From Rhizobium sp. Root1212 (lineage in GTDB: Bacteria; Pseudomonadota; Alphaproteobacteria; Rhizobiales; Rhizobiaceae), in NCBI RefSeq assembly GCF_001424985.1, contig NZ_LMDA01000001.1, positions 124,001 through 188,000 on the forward strand: DNA of 64,000 nucleotides. Direction: 5' to 3'. Below the pieces are notes generated by a model. The model was not told where the DNA came from. It saw nothing but the letters and a program-made list of their open reading frames with translations, and did no database searches. Below, in pieces: positions 17,172 to 24,590 of the stretch (position 1 is its first letter; each line of letters starts with the position of its first letter). Made by a program: the position numbers and the translations under genes.

Positions 17172-18260
17172 TCAAACCCCGATCCGCCCCAATCCCCCGA
17201 GCAGGCCGACAAGCTCCGGCTGGCGGCGGGTTCCGGTTTTCAGGAAGATTCGCTTCAAGTAGCTGCGCACGGTTTCGATGCTGAGGGTCAGCGTCGCCGC
17301 CACCGTCTCGATGCCGACACCGGTCGCGAGTTCGCGGGCGACGCGGGCTTCACCCGGCGTCAGGTCGAACAGGCCCGAAAGCACGCCGATGCTCGGCGGG
17401 CCGCCGGGGCCGACGGGGGTGGCCAGCACCACGGCGAGGCCGCGGGAAAAGATGTCTCGGGCGTTACGGCGCACCGGCAGCACATGCAGCACCATGGCCG
17501 AAGCGTCGGGCGTTGCCGCCATCGGCAGCGATTGCACGCGCGGGCCGTCGCTGCCTTTCAGAATATCGAAGCACTGCTGCAGCAGCTGGTTTGCGGCCGG
17601 CTGATCGAGCGACAGGCGGTTTTGCGCGCCGGTGCGGATGCGGGGGCTGAGCGCCTCCATCTCCTCGTTCATGGCGAGGACCTGCTGGGTCTCCCCGACG
17701 ACCGCAGCCGGCAGGCCGACGATCGACAGGGCATTGGCGATCGAGCGTGCCTGCTGGAAGATCATCCGCGAGGAGACCAGCGCCGCCCGCGCCAGATCGC
17801 CCTTCAGGCCGTTGACGATATCGAGATGGCGGCCCTCGAAGGGACCGCGGTCGATTTGGCGCATGAAATCGAAGATCAGGGTATGGCCGGAGGGTTCCGG
17901 CAGGGCGCTGCCCATGCTCCAGCCGACGCCGGCGGGGCGCAGGAAGGTGTTGTAGATCGGATCGTGCTCGATCTCCTCCATCGTCATGACATCGACATCG
18001 CGCGCGAAGGCGAACGGAAACAGGCGCATCGAACGCTCGGGACGTGGATTTTCGAAACGAAGCTCGCTTTTCGAATAGACCGTCAGGGGTTCCTCAATGC
18101 GCTCGGAGGAAACCCAGCGTGCGGTTCCGTCCGGAGCCATGCCGAGAACGCAGGTTGCATAACCATCGACCGCAGCCGCCAGCCGGTCGCAGACATCCGG
18201 CCACAGTTCCGGAATGACGGCGGCTTCATAGATGCGATCGATAAGGGCGGATTGTTCCAT
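17172..18260 (-). CDS. LuxR-family transcriptional regulator
   Basis: A 362-residue regulator. The last 65 residues form a LuxR-type helix-turn-helix (LTPGEARVARELATGVGIETVAATLTLSIETVRSYLKRIFLKTG). The larger N-terminal part shows no receiver or autoinducer-binding signature that I recognise and probably senses a ligand. The ATG at 18260 is preferred over a GTG at 18281. Upstream, on its own strand, a short hairpin (CCCC...GGGG, about 18288-18304) lies in the leader or promoter. It ends 7 bases from the convergent uvrC gene. The target genes are unknown. Confidence 0.82.
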   Translation of the reverse strand: MEQSALIDRIYEAAVIPELWPDVCDRLAAAVDGYATCVLGMAPDGTARWVSSERIEEPLTVYSKSELRFENPRPERSMRLFPFAFARDVDVMTMEEIEHDPIYNTFLRPAGVGWSMGSALPEPSGHTLIFDFMRQIDRGPFEGRHLDIVNGLKGDLARAALVSSRMIFQQARSIANALSIVGLPAAVVGETQQVLAMNEEMEALSPRIRTGAQNRLSLDQPAANQLLQQCFDILKGSDGPRVQSLPMAATPDASAMVLHVLPVRRNARDIFSRGLAVVLATPVGPGGPPSIGVLSGLFDLTPGEARVARELATGVGIETVAATLTLSIETVRSYLKRIFLKTGTRRQPELVGLLGGLGRIGV

Positions 18261-18539
18261 GGTCACGGCTATCTGTTTCACAAAACCCCAAAATATTAGG
18301 GGATTTTTTTCATATCAGGCAAACGTTTCAAAGCGCATACTTGCACGTGCGCTCGTCTTCACGTTGTCGTGAAGTCGAAGATTTTTCGCGTAGCCGATGT
18401 AGGCGGCCCGGCATTTGACAGGTTCACACTGCATTCAGATAAATCCTGTCATAATTCATCCTGATTTTACGCCGACCGGTTGACCTTACGGTCATAAAGG
18501 CCTCATCTGTCGCCACACCTCCCAGAGAACAGAAATTCG

Positions 18540-19127
18540 ATGTCCACGCCTGCCGCCTATAACATACCGAACCTGCTCACGTATGGCCGTATCCTCGCCG
18601 TTCCGCTGATCGTTCTCTGCTTCTTCGTCGAAGGCCGGCTGCAGAGTTCCGATTTCGCGCGGTGGACGGCGCTGGTCATTTTTGCCATCGCCTCGATCAC
18701 TGATTATCTCGACGGCTACCTCGCCCGCATCTGGAACCAGACCTCCAATATCGGCCGCATGCTGGACCCGATCGCCGACAAGCTGCTGGTCGCCTCGGTG
18801 CTGCTGCTGGTCGCCGCCGACGGCACGATTGCCGGCTGGTCGATCTGGGCTGCGATCATCATTCTGTGCCGCGAAATCCTCGTGTCTGGCCTGCGGGAAT
18901 ATCTGGCGGCGCTGAAGGTCAGCGTGCCGGTGACGCGCATCGCCAAGTGGAAGACGACGCTGCAGATGTTTGCGATCGCCTTCCTGCTCGCCGGTCCCGC
19001 CGGCGACAAGGTGCTGCCCTACACCACCGAGATGGGCATCCTGCTGCTCTGGATCGCAGCGGCCATCACGCTCTACACCGGCTATGACTATTTCCGCGCC
19101 GGCCTCAAGCATGTGATCGACGAATGA
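18540..19127 (+). CDS. pgsA: CDP-diacylglycerol-glycerol-3-phosphate phosphatidyltransferase
   Basis: The committed step to phosphatidylglycerol and cardiolipin in the inner membrane. The 195-residue protein has several transmembrane helices and the CDP-alcohol phosphotransferase signature DG-x2-AR-x8-G-x3-D-x3-D, at D58/G59, A62/R63, G72, D76 and D80. Its stop overlaps the moaD start by four bases. The pgsA-moaD-moaE order is standard in Rhizobiaceae. Confidence 0.96.
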   Translation: MSTPAAYNIPNLLTYGRILAVPLIVLCFFVEGRLQSSDFARWTALVIFAIASITDYLDGYLARIWNQTSNIGRMLDPIADKLLVASVLLLVAADGTIAGWSIWAAIIILCREILVSGLREYLAALKVSVPVTRIAKWKTTLQMFAIAFLLAGPAGDKVLPYTTEMGILLLWIAAAITLYTGYDYFRAGLKHVIDE

Positions 19128-19384
19128 GCACGGTGAGGCTCGTCTATTTCGCCTGGGTGCGCGAGCGGATCGGCAAGGACGAGGAAGAGATCGCGCTGCC
19201 CGACAGCGTGGTGACGGCGGGTGACTTGTTGAATCATCTCAAGACGCTGGGCGAAGACTATGAGATGGCGCTGGAACATGAAAACGTCATCCGCGTCGCC
19301 ATCAATCAGGAGCATGTGGAGCACGACGAACCGATTGCCGGGGCGCGCGAGATCGCGTTGTTTCCGCCGATGACGGGTGGCTGA
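19124..19384 (+). CDS. moaD: Molybdopterin synthase small subunit
   Basis: An 86-residue ubiquitin-like sulphur carrier ending in the required Gly-Gly (FPPMTGG). Thiocarboxylated at that end, it gives sulphur to precursor Z inside the MoaD-MoaE complex. Three bases separate it from moaE. Its product is needed for molybdoenzymes such as the one at 8351-10471. Confidence 0.95.
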   Translation: MSTVRLVYFAWVRERIGKDEEEIALPDSVVTAGDLLNHLKTLGEDYEMALEHENVIRVAINQEHVEHDEPIAGAREIALFPPMTGG

Positions 19385-19387
19385 GCC

Positions 19388-19858
19388 ATGACCGGCCCGG
19401 CGATTTCCGTGCGGGTTCAGCGGCAGGATTTCGATCTGGCCGCGGAAGTGGCAGCCATGTCCGAAGGGCGCGGGGACGTCGGTGCGATCGTCACCTTTTC
19501 CGGGCTCTGCCGTGATGAGGCGGGTACGCTCGGGGCGCTGGAACTCGAACATTATCCCGGCATGGCCGAAGCGGAGATACGGCGGGTCTGCGAGACGGCC
19601 GTGGTGCGTTTCGGGCTGATCGCGTTGACGGCCATTCACCGGCATGGGCGGATATTGCCGGGGGAAGATATCGTGCTGGTGGTCGCCGCCTCCCCGCACC
19701 GGCAGGCTGCCTTTGACGGCGCGAATTTCGTCATGGACTTCCTCAAGACCTCGGCGCCGTTCTGGAAGAAGGAAATCGGCACCGACGGCACGGCCGGGGG
19801 CTGGGTCTCGGCCAAGGATGCCGATGACAGTGCGCGGGATCGGTGGAAGAAGGATTAG
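19388..19858 (+). CDS. moaE: Molybdopterin synthase catalytic subunit
   Basis: The 156-residue MoaE that converts cyclic pyranopterin monophosphate to molybdopterin with sulphur from MoaD. Motifs are VGAIVTFSGLCRD, LELEHYPGMAE, IHRHGRILPGEDIVLV and the catalytic-lysine region FWKKE. It ends overlapping the 3' end of a convergent permease gene by four bases, with no obvious terminator between. Confidence 0.96.
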   Translation: MTGPAISVRVQRQDFDLAAEVAAMSEGRGDVGAIVTFSGLCRDEAGTLGALELEHYPGMAEAEIRRVCETAVVRFGLIALTAIHRHGRILPGEDIVLVVAASPHRQAAFDGANFVMDFLKTSAPFWKKEIGTDGTAGGWVSAKDADDSARDRWKKD

Positions 19859-20751
19859 GGCTGGACCCGTTCCTTGCGTGTCAGCACCAGCAAAAGCACC
19901 AGAAAACTGAAGATCGCGAAATCGCGCCAGAGGATGGGGCCGTAACCGCTCCAGAGGGTTTCGGACAGGCCCATCAGCGCGCCGCCGGCGGCCGCCAGAA
20001 TCGGCGTCGCCTGACCGCCGATGGCGGCGATGAACAGGATTTTCACCCCGAACACCAGGCCTGCGCCAAAATCCATCGTGCCGTAATAGGCGGTGGCGAG
20101 GATGCCGGCGATGGCAGCCAGCAGCGCCGATGCGCCATAGGCCATGACGAAGATGCGGGCGGGATCGACGCCGCAGAGCGCGGCCGCCTTCCCGTCATCT
20201 GAAACGGCTCGCCAATGGCGACCCCAGGCGGAGCGTTGCAGGAAAAGCTGGCCGGCGCCGACGAGGATCAGCATCGCTGACGTGTTGATGAACTGGATGA
20301 CCGTCAGGGTGACCGGAAAATGACTGTCATCCCAGAGCACCAGCGGCGTGTTGAGGAAGGGCGGCAGCCAGATGGAGCGCGTTTCGGCGGCAAGGCGCGA
20401 TACTTCCATCAGCACGATGGCGAGGCCCAGCGATACGACGATGACCGTATTCGGCGAAAACAGCACGACGCGCCGGAAGACGCTGCGGCCGAGGAAAATG
20501 CCTGTGCCGGCCGTGTAGACAAGGGCCGCCAGCGCGCCGAGCGCAAGGGACGCCGGCAGCACCAGCCACAGTCGATTGAAGGCGAAATCGGTGAAAAGCA
20601 GGAAGATCTGGCCCGAGAAACCGAACAGCGCGCCATAGGTCAAATCCGCCCGGCGGGTGACGGCGAAGGCGATGGAATAGCCGAAGGCGAGCAGCGCATA
20701 AAGTGCTGCGACGGGAACCGCATTGGCAAGCTGTTGTAGGAAATAGGCCAT
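19855..20751 (-). CDS. Orphan branched-chain amino-acid-type ABC permease (LivH-like)
   Basis: A 298-residue inner-membrane permease of the LivH type with about eight hydrophobic segments and the family phrase GGQATPILAAAGGALMGLSE. The EAA-type loop region WRAVSDDGKAAALCGVD is visible near 195-212. No ATP-binding subunit, second permease or binding protein lies nearby, so it must use partners coded elsewhere or have another role. The ATG at 20751 is chosen; it faces the CGNR gene across a 66-base gap holding a palindrome, which suggests shared control. Confidence 0.82.
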   Translation of the reverse strand: MAYFLQQLANAVPVAALYALLAFGYSIAFAVTRRADLTYGALFGFSGQIFLLFTDFAFNRLWLVLPASLALGALAALVYTAGTGIFLGRSVFRRVVLFSPNTVIVVSLGLAIVLMEVSRLAAETRSIWLPPFLNTPLVLWDDSHFPVTLTVIQFINTSAMLILVGAGQLFLQRSAWGRHWRAVSDDGKAAALCGVDPARIFVMAYGASALLAAIAGILATAYYGTMDFGAGLVFGVKILFIAAIGGQATPILAAAGGALMGLSETLWSGYGPILWRDFAIFSFLVLLLVLTRKERVQP

Positions 20752-20779
20752 GGCGCGTTCCGTTGGCGATGATGAATTA

Positions 20780-20807
20780 TAACTTGTAAAATTCGTTTTA
20801 CCAGTTA
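20780..20807. promoter_or_regulatory. Palindromic operator between permease and CGNR gene
   Basis: TAACTTGTAAAA (20780-20791) and TTTTACCAGTTA (20796-20807) are reverse complements with one mismatch around TTCG. The site fills the centre of the 66-base divergent promoter region, 10 bases before the CGNR start, and its sequence is far more A/T-rich than its flanks. It is likely bound by a dimeric regulator, with the CGNR protein the first candidate (inference). Confidence 0.6.
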
Positions 20808-20817
20808 GAATTTTTCC

Positions 20818-21366
20818 ATGAGCTTTGCCTGGACACCCCATCGTTTTTCCGGCGGCGCATTGGCGCTGGATGTCGCAAACTCCGTCGTGCTGCGCTTCGA
20901 TCCGGCGCGGCGGATCGATCGTTTTGCCGATCCCGTCGCCATGGATGCCTTTGCGGATGCAGCAAGCCGGCTTTGCGGCGAGACTTTCGAACGGCTCGCG
21001 CCGACGGTGCCGGACAGGCGGCCGCTGCTGATTGCCCTGCGCGAGGCGACCGACCGGCATTTTCGCGCGGCCGTGGAGGGTGAGGCATCGGATCATCTGC
21101 TGGCTGACCTGCTGGAGACGGCGGCGGCGGCGCTGCGAGGGCGGAGTGAACCGGGCTTCGTTGCGCTGGAAGCGGCGACCGCGCATTCGGCGCTTCGGCT
21201 CACGACCGAAACCGGCGACGGGCGGCTGAAGATATGCCCCAATTGCCAATGGCTGTTTATCGACCGCAGCCGCAACCGGAGCCGCAACTGGTGCGACATG
21301 GCCGTCTGCGGCAACCGGGTGAAGGCCAGCCGCCATTATCGCAGACAGAAGGAGGCAGGGTCATGA
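20818..21366 (+). CDS. CGNR zinc-finger (ABATE-domain) putative regulator
   Basis: A 182-residue protein with an N-terminal ABATE-type domain (LALDVANSVV onward) and a C-terminal CGNR zinc finger. The metal ligands C140, C143, C159 and C164 are followed by GNR, then a basic tail RVKASRHYRR. Such proteins are predicted stress or ligand-responsive transcription factors. Divergent from the orphan permease with a palindrome between, it probably controls that gene and itself. Its stop overlaps an ATG at 21363 that has an excellent RBS. Confidence 0.88.
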   Translation: MSFAWTPHRFSGGALALDVANSVVLRFDPARRIDRFADPVAMDAFADAASRLCGETFERLAPTVPDRRPLLIALREATDRHFRAAVEGEASDHLLADLLETAAAALRGRSEPGFVALEAATAHSALRLTTETGDGRLKICPNCQWLFIDRSRNRSRNWCDMAVCGNRVKASRHYRRQKEAGS

Positions 21367-22112
21367 TCAGGATTTGGCGAGAGATTGCATCGTGCGGCGC
21401 CGAAATGGCGAACGGGTCGGTGGCGCGGTATTTGCCGCATTACCCCCCTCTGTCAGCTTCGCTGACATCTCCCCCTCAAGGGGGTAGATCGGGAGCGGGA
21501 GGCGACCTCCTGCCAATCTCACCCCTTGAGGGGGAGATGTCACGCAGTGACAGAGGGGGGTATCGCGCGGCATATGCCGGACCCCGCGTCCTGCGGCGCC
21601 GTGGGGTAAGACGTGGCGGCCTTGCGGTCATGCTGCTCGGGCTTCTCGCCCTTTCCGCCTGCCAGCGCGAGACGAGCGACGAGCCGTTGCAGTTGAGCGG
21701 CAAGATCTTCGTCTTCAATTACCGGCTGGCTTACGCCACCTACATGGTGACGCTGAACAAGAAGGAGCCGGTACCGGAGGGAAGCGTGGTGGTCGCGACC
21801 TTCGAAAATCCGGCCGGGGGCGAGCCGCTGCTTCTGGAGCGCAAGGTCTTTACCAAGCAGGAAAAGATCGTGCTCGAAAGTCCTGACGTGACCTGCGTTC
21901 GCAAGCAGAAACCCTATGCGGTGACCATCGAACTCAAGGGCCCGGACGGCGATCTTCTGCAGACGGTGAAGACGACCGTCACCTCGACGCTCGATCAGGA
22001 CGTTTTGCCGGCCAAGCCGCTGGTGATCGGCCCAGCCTATGACAAGAATCCCGAAGTGTTCAAAGACGGCAAGGCGCCGGCGCATTTCGAGACGGCCAAA
22101 TGCAATGCCTGA
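21363..22112 (+). CDS. Putative lipoprotein with a palindromic repeat inserted in frame
   Basis: The conserved-looking part runs from about 21606: a basic stretch (RRRGVRRGG), hydrophobic core MLLGLLALSAC with a lipobox (LSAC), then about 150 residues of extracytoplasmic domain that I do not recognise (FVFNYRLAYATYMVTL, FTKQEKIVLESPDVTC). The ATG at 21363 has AAGGAGG 7 bases upstream and overlaps the CGNR stop (ATGA), so it looks like the original start. The frame then reads straight through the repeat at 21441-21562, adding about 40 odd residues (PPLSASLTSPPQGG type) before the signal. An ATG at 21537 inside the repeat, preceded by GAGGGGG, or one at 21630 could be used instead. Secretion may be altered. 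Confidence 0.55.
   Translation: MIRIWREIASCGAEMANGSVARYLPHYPPLSASLTSPPQGGRSGAGGDLLPISPLEGEMSRSDRGGYRAAYAGPRVLRRRGVRRGGLAVMLLGLLALSACQRETSDEPLQLSGKIFVFNYRLAYATYMVTLNKKEPVPEGSVVVATFENPAGGEPLLLERKVFTKQEKIVLESPDVTCVRKQKPYAVTIELKGPDGDLLQTVKTTVTSTLDQDVLPAKPLVIGPAYDKNPEVFKDGKAPAHFETAKCNA
21441..21562. repeat. Palindromic mosaic element inside a reading frame
   Basis: Long outer inverted repeats (21441-21484 and 21522-21562) begin TACCCCCCTCTGTCA and end TGACAGAGGGGGGTA. Each arm contains its own small hairpin (TGTCA...TGACA) and a CCCCCTCAAGGGG / CCCCTTGAGGGGG block. About 37 bases separate the arms. The organisation resembles RIME/BIME-type elements of Rhizobiales. It is open in the frame of the lipoprotein gene. 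Confidence 0.8.
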
Positions 22113-22122
22113 TGCAAAAACG

Positions 22123-22158
22123 AAAAGGCCGGGCGCTTTTGACGCCCGGCCTTTTTTT
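22123..22158. terminator. Bidirectional terminator
   Basis: GGCCGGGCG (22127-22135) pairs with CGCCCGGCC (22143-22151), preceded by A4 and followed by T7. It lies between the convergent lipoprotein gene and ndk. Confidence 0.9.
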
Positions 22159-22180
22159 GTATTCGAACCGAAGGTGGCGA

Positions 22181-22603
22181 TCAGCCGACGATTTCGGTGC
22201 CCGAGAACCAGTAGGCGATTTCGATCGCTGCGGTTTCCGGAGCGTCCGAACCGTGAACCGAGTTTTCGCCGATCGACAGGGCATGAACCTTGCGGATGGT
22301 GCCTTCGTCGGCGTTTGCCGGGTTGGTGGCGCCCATGATTTCGCGGTTCTTCAGGATGGCGTTTTCGCCTTCGAGAACCTGAACGATGGTCGGGCCGGAA
22401 GACATGGATTCAACCAGTTCGCCGAAGAACGGACGTTCCTTGTGAACGGCGTAGAAGCCTTCGGCTTCGCGCTTGCTCATCCAGACGCGCTTGGAAGCGA
22501 CGACGCGCAGGCCGGCGTCTTCGAGCATCTTGGTGATGGCGCCCGTGAGGTTGCGCTTGGTGGCGTCCGGCTTGATCATCGAAAAGGTGCGTTCAATCGC
22601 CAT
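22181..22603 (-). CDS. ndk: Nucleoside diphosphate kinase
   Basis: A 140-residue enzyme that balances nucleoside triphosphate pools by a phosphohistidine mechanism. It starts [18 protein letters not shown]. The active-site histidine is in [23 protein letters not shown], where NSVHGSD is the family signature (H117). It is a single gene with its own terminator. Upstream is a DinB gene in the opposite direction. Confidence 0.97.
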   Translation of the reverse strand: MAIERTFSMIKPDATKRNLTGAITKMLEDAGLRVVASKRVWMSKREAEGFYAVHKERPFFGELVESMSSGPTIVQVLEGENAILKNREIMGATNPANADEGTIRKVHALSIGENSVHGSDAPETAAIEIAYWFSGTEIVG

Positions 22604-22779
22604 TTTCTAACTTCCCTTGGTTATCCGTGGATTTGGCGCGTCAATAGCCGCCAACGCGGCGCAAAACAAGGGGTGGCGGCCGGATTTCGGCCAAAGGGCG
22701 GCGATCAGCAAATTTCATCTGTCGCATCAGCCAAAGCGATCGGCTCTTCGGCTATGCTCGCACAAAACAGGAGAACCCG

Positions 22780-23295
22780 ATGCGCAACCACTTCATGATG
22801 ATGGCGGACTACAACAGCTGGGCGAACCGGCTGGTCTACGAGGCGGCGTCCGCCTTGAGCGACGATGAATTCCGGGAAAACAAGGGCGCCTTCTTCGGCT
22901 CGCTCTGCGGCACGCTCAACCATTTGCTCGCCACCGACCGCATCTGGATGCGCCGCTTTACCGGCACCGGCGAAGCGCCGAACCGGCTCGATGCCGTGCT
23001 GCACGAGGATTTTGCGGCGCTTGCCGCGGCGCGGCGGGCCGAGGATATCCGGATCATCGACTGGGTTTCCGGGCTGATAGAAGAGGATCTGCGCGGCACC
23101 ATCACCTATACGCCCGTCAGCAACCCGACGCCCGTCTCGCAAAAGCTCTCGCCGGCCCTTGCCCATCTCTTCAACCACCAGACCCATCATCGCGGCCAGT
23201 GCCATATGATCCTGACCTCGCTTGGCAAGCCGAGCCTTTCGCTCGATCTTGCCTTTTTCCAGCGCACGCCGGAGGGGCGGCGGCATGCGGCGTGA
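22780..23295 (+). CDS. DinB-family metal-binding protein
   Basis: A 171-residue DinB/YfiT-like four-helix-bundle protein. The expected metal-binding histidines are visible in LNHLLATD (H48) and in LFNHQTHHRGQCHMIL (about 131-146). Family members include thiol-dependent S-transferases and damage-inducible proteins of unknown role; I infer no specific reaction. AGGAG precedes the ATG at 22780. Monocistronic. Confidence 0.87.
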   Translation: MRNHFMMMADYNSWANRLVYEAASALSDDEFRENKGAFFGSLCGTLNHLLATDRIWMRRFTGTGEAPNRLDAVLHEDFAALAAARRAEDIRIIDWVSGLIEEDLRGTITYTPVSNPTPVSQKLSPALAHLFNHQTHHRGQCHMILTSLGKPSLSLDLAFFQRTPEGRRHAA

Positions 23296-23434
23296 GCGAT
23301 CGACCGGTCCTAGCACTCTGCTAACCATGCAGAACGGCTGTCCTGGCTGGTTGACGCTCTTTTAAATGTCAAAGGCTTACCCCTGATCCCACAACAGGAA
23401 AACGGCGCACTGGCCGCCGAGCAGGATCGAGCCG

Positions 23435-24520
23435 ATGACGAACCCAAGGCAGACAGCGAAAAACCCCGCCCGTCCCGAAATCGATGCCGTGGTGGGCAGG
23501 ATCGCCCAGGCGATGGCAAATCTCGGCGTTTCGCCCCTTCCCCGCAATTACGCGCTGTTCTACGAGGCGCTTTCGGGGCGCAACCCGGAGCTTGCCCGCG
23601 AACTGGCCGCGCTCGGACCCTCGCCGTCGCCCGCGAAGATCGACGAACTCGGCATTCGCCACAATCTCGCAAGCCATGCGACGCTCAATGCCGACAAGGT
23701 GCAGGCGGAAGCGGCGAAGCTCTTGAACGCCGCCTCGGTGGCGATGCGCGAGGCGAACGGGCGCAAGACGGGTTTCGTGCGGCAGCTCACCGATTTTGCA
23801 CTGCGCCTGGAGACCGATCCCGTCGTCGGCATGTCGGATTTCGCCGACGCGGCGCAGGCGATCCGCGAACAGGCCGCAACCCTGCTGCGCGAGGAAACCC
23901 GCTTTGCCGGCCGGCTTGATGAGGCAGCCGCGCAGCTTTCCTCGATGGAGGGCGATATCGATGCGCTGCGGGCGGCCGCGACGCGTGACGCCTCGACCGG
24001 CTTTCCCAATCGCACCGCCTTTGCCGCGCGGCTTTCGGCGCTCTTTGTCGACGCACCTGCGAGCGCGCCTTCGGCGCTGGTCGTGGTGTCCGTCGACGGT
24101 CTGCGCGGCGTGGGCGAACGCTATGGCATCGGCGCCCTGGAAAAGGCGCTGAAGAAGCTTGCGCCGACCTTTCGCAAGTCGATCAAGAAGAACGATTTCA
24201 TCAGCCGTATCGGGCTCGACGAACTGGCCTTTCTGTTTTCGGATGTGAATGCCGCCAATGCCGAGGCGATCGTCGCGCGCATCCGCGCCTCGATCGAGGC
24301 GATCGATATTCCCCTTCCCGAGCGTGCCTTCACGCCCGAAAGAGTGTCGATTTCGGCCGGGATCGCCATGACCGATCAGGCCAGCGGCGATGCCGATCTC
24401 ACCAGCCAGGCGGAACTGGCGCTGCAGGCGGTGAAGGCCACCGGGCGGCCGGGCCAGCTAGTATTCTCGTCGGCTATCGGCGCGCGGGCGCCGCGGCTCT
24501 ATTCGCCGCACGCGGCCTGA
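23435..24520 (+). CDS. Degenerate GGDEF-domain protein
   Basis: A 361-residue soluble protein. The first 185 residues are helical and charged with no known sensor domain. The last 175 form a GGDEF fold (RDASTGFPNRTAF at 184-196; SVDGLRGVGERYG; SISAGIAM), but the signature is GLDEL (260-264) instead of GGDEF. The second glycine and the phenylalanine are lost, and the metal-binding SVDGLR replaces DIDxFK. Diguanylate cyclase activity is therefore unlikely; it may bind GTP or c-di-GMP, or act through protein contact. It precedes the ABC-F gene by 70 bases. Confidence 0.85.
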   Translation: MTNPRQTAKNPARPEIDAVVGRIAQAMANLGVSPLPRNYALFYEALSGRNPELARELAALGPSPSPAKIDELGIRHNLASHATLNADKVQAEAAKLLNAASVAMREANGRKTGFVRQLTDFALRLETDPVVGMSDFADAAQAIREQAATLLREETRFAGRLDEAAAQLSSMEGDIDALRAAATRDASTGFPNRTAFAARLSALFVDAPASAPSALVVVSVDGLRGVGERYGIGALEKALKKLAPTFRKSIKKNDFISRIGLDELAFLFSDVNAANAEAIVARIRASIEAIDIPLPERAFTPERVSISAGIAMTDQASGDADLTSQAELALQAVKATGRPGQLVFSSAIGARAPRLYSPHAA

Positions 24521-24590
24521 TTGCGCGGGCGGCGGCAAGGCTGCCCGCAAACTCTTGCCTTCTCAGGCAACATCGGCCAAAACGCCGGCC

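Noticed and set aside
18282-18539. Possible small RNA in the gap before pgsA
   Set aside because: A hairpin with a T run at about 18288-18307 is visible on the plus strand, but there is no upstream promoter pair or further structure to support a separate transcript.
19855-21336. A single 493-residue leftward protein
   Set aside because: Only the last 298 residues form a permease; the first 195 are antisense to the CGNR gene. A good start exists at 20751.
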